Shown: positions 1 to 11,431, numbered from the stretch's first letter. The stretch is 55,854 bases of DNA from Scedosporium boydii (GCA_002221725.1 NJFT01000252.1:1-55854); one strand, 5' to 3'. The notes: generated by a model not told the origin, from the sequence alone. Program-made: numbers and translations.

Positions 1-2086
1 TTTTTTCGCTCCATGCCTCGCTCCTTCCACCGTCCGCTCCGGTCCTCTGCCAGGGCCTTCTGCATCGCGCCTGCCCCACTGCGCACTGCGGGCCAGACTC
101 GGCATCGCTGTGCATGTGTCAAGAAGTACTTCGTACATGCTCTCCCGCCGGTTGCTCCTTCTAATGAAGCTCCTCGAGGAGAGAGTCAAAGGGAAACAGG
201 AAGAAAACGCTGAAGCACAAGGTACTAAGTACCGGCACTGATGAGCTGCAAGCGAAGCTAGGAAGGAGTTGGGAAGAAGGGACGGCAAGCTGTGAATGAA
301 GAATTGAACTTCTTTTTCTCTCGATTCAGCTCTGAACACCGCTAGACACGATAGGCTCTAAGCTCGATTCTAACTAAACTAATTACAGCCTGTAGCGCTT
401 AACTCTGCCCGCTAACGCAAGCCCTGGCGGGTCCTGCTGGACCCTGCTTCAACGAGAATACAGGGATTCAGGCCTTGGAGGTGATGGCGAACCGACGAGG
501 GAAAGCCTTGTGCTGGAATTGGTGAACTCGTCCGGTCAGAATCGATCCCATTCCAGCCATCGACGAAGCAATTGATGCGTCTTTGACAGTGTCAGTCCCA
601 GTGTCAGTGTACGAAATATGTCAATGCCCTTGCAGACATGCAAACACGCATACACATGGAGCTCACATATAATAGGTCGACGACTGTCGACGACGCATCG
701 TCGATATGCTCAGCATTGATTGATACCACCATTATCAGCCGTATTATATATATCGATCAAGAGGTATCGAGTGCGTCTCAGTCATTCTCTGTCCAGTCTC
801 TGACTGACCATGCCAGCGTCACCTGCATTCAGTTACCGACTTTGATGGTGTTGCGCTCCGACATGGACCAGCCATCAATCCAAGCCGCCGCCATCCCACG
901 GATCCAGCCACAGAGTTTTTTCCTTGATCAGCACCCTCGACCAGACTTTACTTTTGCAAAAAGAAATCTCTCCTCACAGTTACTTCCTCTCGCTGCTGCT
1001 TCACGCCGCCTTGCCTGGTTCCGTGACATTCTGGCGACACCACGATGCCACGATAATGCACTTTTCCGGTAGCAGTAGGCGAGCATGGGTCTGGCCGCCC
1101 ATTCTGCATCTTCTGCATGGAGCCCTGATTTATCTGTCCAGTCGCAGACCGCAACGCTACACCTTCCGCATTGTGCCGATGCATCTCCCATCATCCAAAA
1201 CTCCCTTGCCTTTGCCTAATACACGCAATGGGTGTAGTCTAAATGCCCAGACCCTTAACTCGCACCTGAAGAGACTATTGTCGCTCGCCCTTCGCTCGTT
1301 GCTCATTGCTTCGACGGGACGGGCTGGCTTGTCGCCGATGTCCTTGTTCCACTCTTCGCCTCTCCCTTAGTTCCATTTCTGTCCATTCCTAGCACCCTTC
1401 CCCTCAACACCTGCATCTTTTGTTGGCTCGTTTGGGTTGCGAGTCCGAGAGTTCTGCACCAGCGTCGTAGAAACGAGTCTACACCGGCGGATTAGCCAAG
1501 CACATCAGCCTGTTTGCTTTTGGGGATCTCTGCTGCTTCTGGCCAGTCTGAGTCTGTCGCTTTAACTTTTTTCTTTTTCGAACCAAAATGCACGAGAAAG
1601 CGCCCCGCCTCAAAACCATGCATGTTCCCGATGCGCCGACACTTACTTTATGTGCCCAGTCCTCTAATACCATTGATGTCTCTCTCGACGCCCGTTCTCG
1701 TGTAAATGTTTGCTTCTTCAACACCTTGATTCATCCCTTGATGCAAGCTTTAATCCTCTCAATTTACTTTTTATTGGTCTCATTGACTTGAGAACCTCGT
1801 GTGTCCTATTCGATATAGGTACATGCACGACAGGAACGCTGATCCTGATCTCGTCATTCCATACCTCAATCCTTATATACTCGCGGGCTCGCTGTGTGCT
1901 CTGATCCTCTCATTTAACTCTTTACGAAATCTTCGCGTGTCCACCTTCTCTAACACTGAAATCCCATCCGTGTAACAGTATCGGTCTAGAGTGCCCGTGG
2001 GTCGCCGACTGAAGCGGGTTGAAAAGTTGCGAAGGACTCTCAACCTCAATTCGAATCCTTGTCTCTGGCGAGGAATAAAACCATCC
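1..2086. other. Non-coding left flank / HET gene upstream region
   Basis: I see no convincing gene here. Open frames of up to about 150 codons exist on both strands, but they overlap one another, lack recognisable domains and have no splice-connected partners. Pyrimidine-rich stretches on the plus strand (about 950-1000 and 1560-1800) are usual for fungal promoters and leaders. The region probably holds the promoter and 5' leader of the HET gene that starts at 2087. Confidence 0.5.
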
Positions 2087-4075
2087 ATGATTCGTCTACT
2101 AAATACCTCGACCTACAGGTTTGAGGAATTTCACATCCACATTCCGCCGTATGCCATTTTATCGCACACCTGGGGAAATGGTGAAGTCCTCTACCGGGAC
2201 CTGGTCAACGGCATATCGGCTTTAACTCACCGCCAGGGCTTCGCGAAGGTCAAAGGATGTTGCACCCAGGCAAAATCAGTCGGCCTCAACTGGGTATGGA
2301 TCGATACTTGCTGCATCGATAAAACCTCTAGCGCCGAGGTGTCCGAGGCCATCAACTCCATGTATGCCTGGTACCGCGATGCCGAAGTATGTTACGTGCA
2401 CTTGGCCGACGTGCCAAGATTTCGCTTTTCAGACAGCCTATGGTTTGAAAGGGGTTGGACTCTGCAAGAACTTATTGCGCCGAATTATGTTGAATTTTAT
2501 ACCTCGGATTGGATTGAAATCGGCACCAAGTCGAGCCTGGAGCCGATCATCTCTACTGCTACCGGCATCAATGTCGAAGTCCTGCGAGGTACCAAACCAC
2601 CCAGCGCTTGCACCGTTGCCGAAAGACTCAGCTGGGCCGCTGGCAGGCAGACGACGAGGCTAGAGGATGAAGCTTACTGTCTACTGGGCATCTTCGACGT
2701 CAACATGCCCATACTCTACGGTGAAGGTCGACGTGCTTTCGAGCGGCTCCAGCAGGAGATTTTAAGGCAATCAGAAGACTTCAGCATCCTGGCTTGGTCT
2801 CCCTGGGTTGGCCGACACCCGGTGGGATCCTCGTCCTCCGGGGTATTGGCCCGAAGCCCGGCTGCTTTCAAGCGCGCCGACCTCACTTCCCATCTACCGG
2901 CGACTACCTTTGGATTCGATGATGCCGAGTCGATGCTCTTCGCTGACATGGGCTCCTTGGAGTGGGCTGACCTTGAGCCGCACAAGTGGAATTCCAGGTC
3001 GAACCGCTTACCACTGCATCAGTTCCTCTTCGATCCTCCCTTGATAACTAGCCGGGGAATTTCCGCGACGCTGCCCATTGATCTGAACGATCCAGATGGC
3101 ATGGAACTTGATTTGACCCAATGCAGGAGTGGAACGAAAGAGGTCCTGGCCTGGGTATACACCGACGTCTCACCCACTCGTTTGGCCTCGAATACCTCGC
3201 GAGCATCCTCCAGGAACAGCTCACGCTCGGGGAGTCGGCAAAGCATCACGGACCATGGTATGATGATTTGCATTTGGCTCACCGTCTCCTTTAATAACCT
3301 TGATGATCTTGAAACTCCCTTGAGAGCGGTACGAACCCCTGGGAAGGGCCCGGTATGTGTGCCGATGGTGTTCTTGCATCGTTTCCAGGCTCGGCACATG
3401 TATCTGCAATACGCCCCGGACAAACAAGCTCAAGAGAGCCCAAGACGCCGGACGTCTCTAGGATACGAGCCTGCTGCCAGGTCTCTGAATATTGCCCTCA
3501 ACGAATGTCCAAAATCGTCTTGGCGGATCAAGACCGTATCTCACTACCCGCAAAAGTCCGTCTTTCAGCGTCCCACCGCCGAGACTCGCGATCCTAACAC
3601 AGGCGAAATCATCCCTGGCAGGAACGGGGCTGTATGGAGCTCACCAAAAGACAGCTTCACAGTCGTAACATCAAGCGGCAAAGTAATTGAGGCCGCCGGG
3701 GCATTGCGACTGACTCTACATCGTTCTGATACCGAAGAAACGGCCGACCAGTTCGTCGCTCTCTTCTCCCACCCTCATCCACACCGCCAGTTTTCCTGCT
3801 ACCTCGAACCCGTCGAGGAGCCGGATCTGGAAGGCGAGGAACAGCATTTCTGGTCTCGGTTTCTTTCGAGGAGACGAAGGACGAGTAATGATATCCTGCC
3901 GCAGGCGACGGATCGGAGCTCTTTAGTTTTTGCATCGGGGATGTCTGTGAAGGCGGTGATTAGGAAGCAAGGCGTTGGACCGCTGGGGACGTTTATTCCG
4001 ATGTTGACATTGGGGGTGGTTAGCGATGGGCGGGCGTTGGCTGTTATGAATCAGCTTTTGTCGATTGTTAACTGA
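2087..4075 (+). CDS. HET-domain (heterokaryon incompatibility) protein
   Basis: Single-exon gene of 662 aa. The frame is open from 1991 but begins there with GTG; the first ATG (2087) gives MIRLLNT, the usual start of HET proteins, so I chose it. The HET domain (Pfam HET class) starts near residue 22 with YAILSHTWG. It continues with WVWIDTCCIDK, a tyrosine-rich helix (MYAWYRDAEVCYVHLADV), RGWTLQELIAP and DEAYCLLGIFDVNMPILYGEG. These are the conserved blocks of the HET-E/HET-6/TOL families, which trigger programmed cell death after non-self recognition during hyphal fusion. After residue about 260 the sequence is lineage-specific, has no NACHT or WD40 repeats, and includes an Arg/Ser-rich patch. 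It is therefore a HET-only protein whose partner and allelic specificity cannot be told from sequence. The stop is at 4073-4075. Confidence 0.9.
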   Translation: MIRLLNTSTYRFEEFHIHIPPYAILSHTWGNGEVLYRDLVNGISALTHRQGFAKVKGCCTQAKSVGLNWVWIDTCCIDKTSSAEVSEAINSMYAWYRDAEVCYVHLADVPRFRFSDSLWFERGWTLQELIAPNYVEFYTSDWIEIGTKSSLEPIISTATGINVEVLRGTKPPSACTVAERLSWAAGRQTTRLEDEAYCLLGIFDVNMPILYGEGRRAFERLQQEILRQSEDFSILAWSPWVGRHPVGSSSSGVLARSPAAFKRADLTSHLPATTFGFDDAESMLFADMGSLEWADLEPHKWNSRSNRLPLHQFLFDPPLITSRGISATLPIDLNDPDGMELDLTQCRSGTKEVLAWVYTDVSPTRLASNTSRASSRNSSRSGSRQSITDHGMMICIWLTVSFNNLDDLETPLRAVRTPGKGPVCVPMVFLHRFQARHMYLQYAPDKQAQESPRRRTSLGYEPAARSLNIALNECPKSSWRIKTVSHYPQKSVFQRPTAETRDPNTGEIIPGRNGAVWSSPKDSFTVVTSSGKVIEAAGALRLTLHRSDTEETADQFVALFSHPHPHRQFSCYLEPVEEPDLEGEEQHFWSRFLSRRRRTSNDILPQATDRSSLVFASGMSVKAVIRKQGVGPLGTFIPMLTLGVVSDGRALAVMNQLLSIVN

Positions 4076-4621
4076 TGTTATGAAGATTTATGATTGATGG
4101 ATGAATCTGATATTCAAATCTATGTACAAATTGTATGGATTAATGAAATCTATTATCTGGATACGCAGTCTCGGGCCTCCAGCAGAGGCCAGTTTACATG
4201 TGGAATCGAACGCTGGATCTCACGGCAGCCAGCACTTGGGATCACGACCCGGGAACTGGTAGGAAACCACCGGTGTAGAGGCGAGTGATGAATGAGGTTG
4301 TCTACAGTCCATCGAGTCTATGAATGGACGGAGACGATGTTCAGAGAGGAATTCCCTTTCAGAAGGGACTGGACAGTTAGATTTCGGTTATCCCTCGATG
4401 GCGACCAAGTCGGGTTTAGCGTCTTCTGGAGTAACACAACCTTGATCGCCCAATTTCCCCCTTCGAAGACCGCATGCCATCTCACATCAACTCTTTTCTA
4501 GGCATTGTCTGCTAATATTATGCTTCCTTCCTTGTGCCGCTGATTTAATAAGTAATTATTGTAGGGTTGGAAGGAGAACTTGCATCCCTCTCCATGGATC
4601 GCTCTTTTTAACTGACCTGCG
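4076..4621. other. Intergenic, HET to LysM gene
   Basis: About 550 bp between two tandem plus-strand genes. Only short open frames without domains. A moderately AT-rich stretch at about 4500-4565 precedes the LysM gene and may be its core promoter, but I see no clear TATA box. Confidence 0.4.
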
Positions 4622-6797
4622 ATGCCACAACCCTCGTTTTCCACGCCGCCGAGGCTTCTCAGCATTCTTTTAGTCGCTTTGTCGGTCTTTAGTTTGCGTG
4701 TGTATTCTCATTCAGACATTAGCCATGAGCGACAACAGCAACGTATTCAAGATAACGCGGCTGAGGAGGGCCGCAAGGTGGTTATGGACACACATCCAGT
4801 AACAGGCTACCGACTCTACACAGCGGAGGATCTCTCAGGTACAGATTTCTCGACGACCTGCCGGACGGCTCTTTTGGCCATCATCATGTGCCGGGACTAC
4901 ACAAAGACCTTTACCGTGCCCAAGTACTTTGGCACTCCTCCCTCGGGTGGCGCGGACGATATCTGCACAAACGAATGCAAGAGCTCTCTAGAGGCGTGGT
5001 ATCACGGCGTGAAGGTGCATTGTGAAGACCAACAGTTTGACAATGGACTACCCGCCTGCCACTATGGCGGGTCCATTTTATACGGGTACACTGAGACTTG
5101 CCTTCGGAACTTGGTTGGAGATTACTGTAACGGTTTGTATTTCTCGATAGCCTCGATGCTGCCGGTCGAAATGCTAACCCTCGTCAATAGATGTGATTGA
5201 CGGCTTCGACGGAGACGACCGCACTGTCGAGGACATGCCCATTATTGAACTCTGCGATAAATGTTTCATTCTCAAGCTACAGACAATGCAGAGCAGCTCA
5301 TACTCCGTCATGTCCTGGTCGGATTTCTACCGTGATCTCTGGGCTCGCGCAGTCGACGTCTGCAAGATCTCGGGTGCTTCCAGAGAGGCGCCGGATCCTG
5401 TGCTCCCCGCAGAAGACAGCGGTCTCCCATTTTGCCTCTCTAGCAATTATTATACCACAGTGCCTGGGGATACTTGCGACACCATCGCTCTTGCAAACAA
5501 TGTTCCCTCGGCCGGCATTGTGCTTGGGAATCTTGGCCTCTTCGCTGGGATGAACTGCACCCACTTGATGCCGGGCACGAAACTATGTTTGCCATCAGGC
5601 TGTACCGTTTACCAATTACGCCCAGAGGATGACTGCACAGGCATCGAGATGCGCACGGGTGCCTGGAGCCTCGCACAGATGAACAATTGGTTATCGCCTG
5701 ACTGCAGCAACCTCCACGACAACACCTTAGCCCTCGGGAGCGTCCTCTGTCTCACCCCGCCTGGAGGTCTATACGAAGATCAGCCCGTGGAGGACCCTTC
5801 CGATATGGCACGCTTTGATCCGTCCGTTTCGAGAGAGATTGCTCCTCTCCCTGACGGCGCCGTGCTCGCCGCCGGGACTTCCCTTTATTGCGGCGGCTGG
5901 TCTGTGGCCGAGGAGTCAGACGACTGCACATCCTTCCTCACCCGAAACAACATTGACCTGGATGAGTTGCTGAATACAAACCCGAGTCTGGGCGTGAGTT
6001 TCGCCAGCTGCTCGGTGGGATTGACCGTCGGAACGGCGTACTGTGTCCGATGGTATGAGCCGCGGCGGTCACAAATCGTTGTTAGCAAGCTAGGCTGCTG
6101 GCGAAATTTGGACGAGGGCTTCTATCCTCTCCAACACAGAAGCTACACCGACAAGACGAACATGGACGCCGTCTCGTGCATCAGGTTTTGCAAGTCAGAG
6201 GGATTCTTGTTCTCTGGTATCCTTTCCGGAGCTACGTGTTTCTGCGGGTCGGAGATAGATATTAACTCTGAGCAGCTGGACAGCGCCGAATGCAACGCAG
6301 CCTGCGTTGGTAATAAGAAACATCAGTGCGGCAGCATGGCAGATGCCATTTCGGTATACGGCTTGGTGGATACTCTCCAGTTCGCATGGGCACGCGTGGG
6401 CTGTTTCGAGAACTCAGCCCAAGAACCGACACTGTCGACACAATGGGGAACTCAAAGGACGTTTACATTTTCGGATAACAGCCCCGTCAATTGCGCGTCT
6501 ACCTGCTTGGACAGCTATGCTTTCTTCGGCCTGCGGGACGGTGACCAGTGCGCCTGCGGCGTTGAGATTAATGAGAAAACCGCTCGGGTTTCCGACGAGT
6601 TGTGCAATGTCCCATGCCCGGGGAGTTCTACTACCTGCGGTGGCGCGGAGTATATGGAGGTTTATGGGACTAGACTTCCACGGGTGCAGCCCGATGCCAC
6701 GCCCTCCGCGCCGCCTGTTTCGGCCTCCATGGCAATTCCGGAGGGCATTCCGTCTCCTACAAAGTCATTGGGGGCTTTGCATAGTCCTCGTGCCTGA
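4622..6797 (+). CDS. Secreted LysM-WSC chitin-binding protein
   Basis: Two exons, 4622-5132 and 5191-6797; the intron 5133-5190 has GCTAACC as branch site. Product 705 aa. An N-terminal signal peptide (hydrophobic residues about 10-28) is followed by a Cys-rich region. A clear LysM runs about 258-305 (YYTTVPGDTCDTIA, then NCTHLMPGTKLCLP). Two weaker LysM-like units lie at about 308-358 and 403-456. Two WSC domains follow at about 469-560 and 571-663, each with the CFCG/CACG and CGG-type cysteines. LysM binds chitin oligomers and WSC binds wall polysaccharide, so a cell-wall or extracellular role is likely. LysM proteins beside group C GH18 chitinases are a known fungal arrangement, and such a chitinase lies 1.6 kb downstream. 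No enzyme domain is seen. It could be an effector shielding chitin or a partner of the chitinase; sequence alone cannot decide. Confidence 0.88.
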
Positions 6798-7135
6798 CCT
6801 TATTGGGTTGCATGCGCTTCAGACATTTTAAACCAGATCGGAAGCTTGCTGGGGGGAACCGAGTGAGCTGAACTAGTGTAACTAACTATGATTTTACATG
6901 CCACCACAGAGCGATTTCAACGTCTATTAATGCCACGCATCTCGTGAAATGGAAGCTCGTGGAAGCCACTAGCTGGTTAATAACGTGCATTGAAGATAGG
7001 TGGGGAAAAAACTCCACCAGAAACGCCTAACGCCTGTGTCATGATGCTTCTCCTACTGAATTTACAGTGACTCCTTCACTCCGTCTCCGTCTTTTACTCA
7101 TCCATGTATTTTGAGTTCGTATCCGATTCAACATC
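6798..7135. other. Convergent 3' intergenic region
   Basis: About 340 bp between the 3' ends of the LysM-WSC gene (plus strand) and the secreted coiled-coil gene (minus strand). It must hold both polyadenylation regions. No gene seen. Confidence 0.5.
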
Positions 7136-8113
7136 TTAGATCAGACCCAAACTCTCCAAGTAGCGCTGCTGAATAGCCTCAGGTCCAAGTTCCCGTAGGC
7201 GTCGCATCTCTGCAAGCTGACTATCAGAGAGCTTCGACGATGCCTCTCCCCACCTGTCGATCTCGGCAAGCCTCTCCTGCCTCGCAGCCGCGCCGGCTTG
7301 CCTCGCCGCTCGCTTCTCGATCGCGTCACGCCTCCGCGCCTGTTTCTCCTCGGCTGACGCACTGTCCAACTCGCTCCTACGCTGGAGGCTTTTCTCTAGC
7401 CTAGCCTGCCGCCTCTCAGGGGAATAGTAGACTAGTCCGGCTTTGCGAATAGCGGGGCTTGTGCCGTCGAGGAGCTTAAGGTTATTGCTGGCGGCCCTGA
7501 CGAACCCATCAGTGGATAAGGCAAGGGGCGAAGATAGAGAGGCGAAGAGAGTCCCGCCGGTGTAGTCAAATTTGTCTTCAATAGGATGAAAGTTGCGAAA
7601 AAGTAGACGGAACTGTCTCTCTGTCAGGTCATTCACGTTGTCGTTCACGAAATTGACCATCTCGGCTAGGGAGTCGACATTATACTCCTTACGGATGGCC
7701 TCCTTTACGATCTTGGGGGGAAGGCGACCCATAATCCAGTTCCGCTGGTCTTCAGTCAAGAGGCCAGGTAAAGCCACTGCGAGGCCGAAAACATCCTCAC
7801 GGAGGAGGAAGAAGGCGCGGTCCTCCGGCTCGAGGGACGCGTTGTCTTCGCCAGCTTGCTTGAACAGGGCCTTGAATGCCTCGACTGTCTCCTCGTCCAT
7901 GTTTTCCGCACCGGGAATGACGATCGGTGAGAGCTCAAAGCCTTGAGGGTGACTTTGCTTGGTTGCAACTTGATGGGCCATATCTAGATGTAAACCGGTT
8001 GTAAACGAGGTGGTGTCGTGGAGGAGGCGATCCAGGCTCTCCGAACCGAATGAGGGTCGGTCGACGGTGGATGCAAGAACGACGTAAGGCAGAAGGACTG
8101 AGAAAAAGAACAT
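7136..8113 (-). CDS. Unrecognised secreted protein with C-terminal coiled coil
   Basis: Single exon, 325 aa, ATG at 8113, stop at 7136. The N-terminus MFFFSVLLPYVVLAS is a good signal peptide. The middle (about residues 55-215) is acidic and helical with no family I recognise. From about 230 to the end the protein is very rich in Arg, Glu, Ala and Gln (AEEKQARRRDAIEKRAARQ and similar), which predicts a long helix or coiled coil. No cysteine pattern, enzyme motif or GPI-type tail is visible. It lies between the LysM-WSC gene (convergent) and the GH18 chitinase (divergent, 294 bp apart), so co-expression with the chitinase is plausible. I infer a secreted accessory of this chitin-related locus, but its function is unknown. 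The ORF is uninterrupted and the start unambiguous. Confidence 0.75.
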   Translation of the reverse strand: MFFFSVLLPYVVLASTVDRPSFGSESLDRLLHDTTSFTTGLHLDMAHQVATKQSHPQGFELSPIVIPGAENMDEETVEAFKALFKQAGEDNASLEPEDRAFFLLREDVFGLAVALPGLLTEDQRNWIMGRLPPKIVKEAIRKEYNVDSLAEMVNFVNDNVNDLTERQFRLLFRNFHPIEDKFDYTGGTLFASLSSPLALSTDGFVRAASNNLKLLDGTSPAIRKAGLVYYSPERRQARLEKSLQRRSELDSASAEEKQARRRDAIEKRAARQAGAAARQERLAEIDRWGEASSKLSDSQLAEMRRLRELGPEAIQQRYLESLGLI

Positions 8114-8407
8114 CGAAGCTGGATACTAGACCCTACCATCATAGACTTAGGATGTATTTACCTCAGGATTTCACCTTTCACGATGTTTGAGATATTTAGA
8201 GAGCTCGAAAGGAAATGAGGCCATCAAATTTAGACGCTGCCAAGAGATGAGTCTCCCTGGCCTGTCACGTGCCATATAAACCCAGCACAAGCTTCTCAAT
8301 CTCAACTTCCACTTTCCTCCCTGACTTGGTCCATGATTCGTGATGGCTTCCCATTGCTTGTTATAATCCAAAAGTCGCTAGGGCTTAAATTGGAAGCAGG
8401 GTATGTC
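8114..8407. promoter_or_regulatory. Divergent promoter: secreted protein / chitinase
   Basis: This 294-bp gap separates two divergent start codons and must hold both promoters. On the plus strand there is a TATA-like element (8274-8280, ATATAAA) preceded by a CACGTG box (8266-8271), fitting a chitinase transcript starting near 8310-8330. An in-frame ATG at 8333 precedes the preferred start at 8408; use of it would add 25 residues ahead of the signal peptide. Confidence 0.55.
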
Positions 8408-10890
8408 ATGGTTTCTCATTCGGGTGACGTTTTCACCCGCCTCCAGCTCTTCTTGCTCCTTCTCTTCTCACTTATCACGGCCTCCCTTGCCCGATGCGAC
8501 GCCGACACCCCTTGCGCCGATGGCGCTTGCTGTTCTAAGCTTGGCCTTTGCGGGTTAGGACCTGACTGTGAGTTCTATCTCTTATGCAGCCCCTCGGGTA
8601 CGGGTCGTGGGAGTGAAATATCGTCATGCTAATATTTCCCATCGTTTGGGCAATCTGTTAGTCTGCAGTGCTGAGAACTGCGTTGTTGGTTGCAATTCTA
8701 AAGCCTACTGCGACCCTGGTGGCTACGGGACGGAGTATGCACAGGTAGCCACCTGTCCTTTGAACGCTTGCTGTTCGAAATCGGGGTTCGTTTCTGTTCC
8801 TCTCCTTACGGGCGAGTTTGGCGTTCTAGAGCTGACTCGTGTCCAGATGGTGTGGCACAACAGCCGAGTTTTGCGGCAACAAAAAGGTCAAGAGACCTTC
8901 GTGCTCAGCTCGCAAGGAAACCCCCATGAGGCGGGTCGTTGGCTATTTCGCAGGCGGCGCACCGAGGCGCAGGTGCCAGCCCTTCAACCCGGAGGACATC
9001 CCCGTCGGCGTCTACACCCACATCAACTACGCCTATGCTCACATCGACCCTATGACGTATCGTATCTCCCCGGCGAGACTGCGCGATGTTTTGCTCTATC
9101 GAGATGTAACACGGCTGAAGAAGCGCGATAAGAGCCTCAAGGTGTTTATTTCAATCGGCGGATGGTCCTTCACCCAGCCAGGCCCTACCAGAGAGACCTT
9201 CTCGATACTTGCGGCGGATCTAGAAAAGCAGAGGGTCTTTTTCTTGTCTCTGGTGTCCTTCATGAACACGTACGATTTTGACGGTGTCGATATTGCCTGG
9301 GAGTATCCGGGTGCACCGAACCGGGGTGGCCGTCCCGAGGACTTTGAAAACATGCCCGTGTTCATTACGAATCTGCGTAAAGCCCTACAGAGTTCAGGTA
9401 CGGGTCGGGCGGGCGTCTCCGTGGTATTACCCGTAGCCTACTGGTACCTGCAACATTTCGACATCAAGAGGATGGCCCCGTACGTCGACTTCTTCAACGT
9501 GATGTCTTATGACCTGCACGGCACATGGGATAGGACGAACAAATGGGCTGGGCCGTACCTCAACTCGCATACTAACCTAACCGAGATTACCGAGCACCTA
9601 GACCTGCTGTGGCGCAATGATATCGATCCTTCCAAGGTCAACATGGGATTAGCATTCTACACTCGTCACTTTACCGCCGCAAATCTCTCATGCATGGAAC
9701 CCGGCTGCGTCTACGAGTCCGTGGGCCCTAAAGGTGATTGTACTGACACCCTTGGGATGCTCAGCATCGCCGAGATCATGGGCCTTGCGGAACAGCCCGG
9801 ACCTGCGGCTGTTCTTGACCCGGAGGCCGCAATCAAGATCCTGCAGCGCGGCCGCCAATGGATCACGTACGACGACGAGACGACATGGCATTTGAAGCTT
9901 GCGAGAGCTCGGGAGCTGTGTCTCGGGGGCGTCACGGTGTGGGAGGTAAGCCAGGACACAAGCACCGGTCGCTTCTCCCGCGAGTTACAGGCCGCGACCG
10001 GCTACAGCTCCCCAGGATTCGCCGAGTACGATATGGGTAACGGCGAGATGCACCAGACGGCTGTTGGCGAAACTCTAACTGACCAGTGCCGGTGGTCTGG
10101 GTGCGGCAAGGAATGTCCTAATGGATACTTGGCCGTGCCTCGACGCGAGAGCTTCCACATGAGTGGCGTCATGCGAGATCCGACCGGCTGCACCGGCGGA
10201 CAAACGTCGGTATTCTGCTGCCCTGCCGACAAGAATATGCCGTGGTGCATTTGGAGCGACTTCAATAATGGCCGCTGCGGAAAGGAGAATCAGTCCCAGT
10301 GTCCTAGTGGATGGTCTGAGATTGGGAGTCACTCGTTAGCCTGCCGGTCCAATTCCCAATGGCAGGTCGCCTGCTGTGCAGCTACCGGGGATTTCAACGA
10401 CCTCTCGATCAGGAATTACGCCGCATGCAGCTGGCAGGGTACGCCGCCGAAATGCGCTTTTGACAAGGGAACTGACTCTGCCTGCAACAACGCTGATGGC
10501 CGCCAGCACCTCATGGACTCATACGGCGGCAGTGGCGGGGCCCAGTGCAGCGGAGCTGACGGCTCCGAATCGCCCCGTGCATATTGCTGCGATGTGCACT
10601 CTCGGAGTCATGCAGACTGGGGAGATTGTGAGTGGAAGGGTGGCAACAGGGACAGCAGCGGACATTGCCCCTCTGACTGTCCGGCCGATACGGTGCGTGT
10701 GGCGTTTGAGCCCGCACCTCAGTGCCTCACGGGCGGAAGATCATATTGCTGTTCCGGCCCTTCGAAGGTGAACCGGCGCGAGATCCCTTGGGAGAAATGG
10801 CGGGCTGGCTTGGAGGCCGCGATCAATGGCGAGTGTAAGGATATGTTTTCCATGTTCCAAGGAAGTGATATTGCCAACCTGGGTCTGTAG
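8408..10890 (+). CDS. CBM18-GH18 chitinase, group C-like, altered active site
   Basis: Three exons: 8408-8567, 8662-8785, 8847-10890; 775 aa. The joins rebuild a hevein-type chitin-binding domain (about residues 40-110; CCSKLGLCGLGPDFC and CCSKSGWCGTTAEFCG). A signal peptide precedes it, and the GH18 barrel starts at about residue 125 (VGYFAGG). Conserved GH18 strands are present: FISIGGWSF, MSYDLHG and the late GVTVWEVSQD tryptophan. The catalytic motif reads DGVDIAWEYP rather than DGVDIDWEYP: Glu247 (the acid) is kept, but the Asp that positions the substrate N-acetyl group is Ala245 (codon 9295-9297). The C-terminal 320 residues hold repeated Cys-rich modules (CRWSGC, CIWSDF, CSWQG, CEWKGG) seen in fungal group C chitinases, relatives of yeast zymocin alpha. 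There is no LysM in this protein, but one is next door. Secreted, chitin-binding; catalytic competence is doubtful. Confidence 0.88.
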
Positions 10891-11134
10891 TCGCCGGGCA
10901 GCTCCTGCAGACTGCCAAGACCCTATTGATGTCCGCATTGCACCGATAAAAAAAAAAAAAAGAGGATAGATATGATCTCCCGAAGGAGCTCGATTCACGG
11001 AATCTCAGCACGGTGGGCCGGCTAGGCCCATACATTTGGGAAGGCACCTCTTTCCTTCTACTTCGAATTCTTTAGTCTTTAATTACTCTTTTCTCATCTT
11101 TCTTTAGTCGCCGGGTCGGACGGAGGTTATAAGT

Positions 11135-11172
11135 CCGCCCTCATATACCGCCCGACAGGGTTCCGAGGGCGG
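11135..11172. promoter_or_regulatory. Inverted repeat upstream of mannanase
   Basis: CCGCCCTC (11135-11142) and GAGGGCGG (11165-11172) form a perfect 8-bp inverted repeat with a 22-nt spacer, about 260 bp upstream of the mannanase ATG. It may be a paired GC-rich regulator site or simply a hairpin. Its function is unknown. Confidence 0.35.
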
Positions 11173-11321
11173 CTTTCATTTAACCAGGAGCCAGGACAAT
11201 ACGACCGGGTCTCCCCGCACTTACGATGCATTTTGCTCAGCGACGCGCCCTGGTGTGTATGGAGGTATGGTGGCGGGTGGGAATTATCAGATCCCGGAAT
11301 GGTGGTATGAATGAAAAACCA

Positions 11322-11327
11322 TATAAA
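11322..11327 (+). promoter_or_regulatory. TATA box of mannanase gene
   Basis: TATAAA lies 105 bp upstream of the mannanase start codon, in a pyrimidine-flanked leader. Position and strand fit a core promoter. Confidence 0.55.
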
Positions 11328-11431
11328 TGCATCCTTGATCATCTCATTCCACCAAGCCTTTAGGTTCCATCCATCGGTCTCTCATTCGCAGGCATCTTTT
11401 CACCTCGAGACTAGAGGATATCGTATTAGCA

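Noticed and set aside
638..1370. Overlapping open frames of 144 and 148 codons near the left end
   Set aside because: No domains, overlapping frames on both strands, and no splice-linked continuation; typical of chance frames in pyrimidine-rich DNA.
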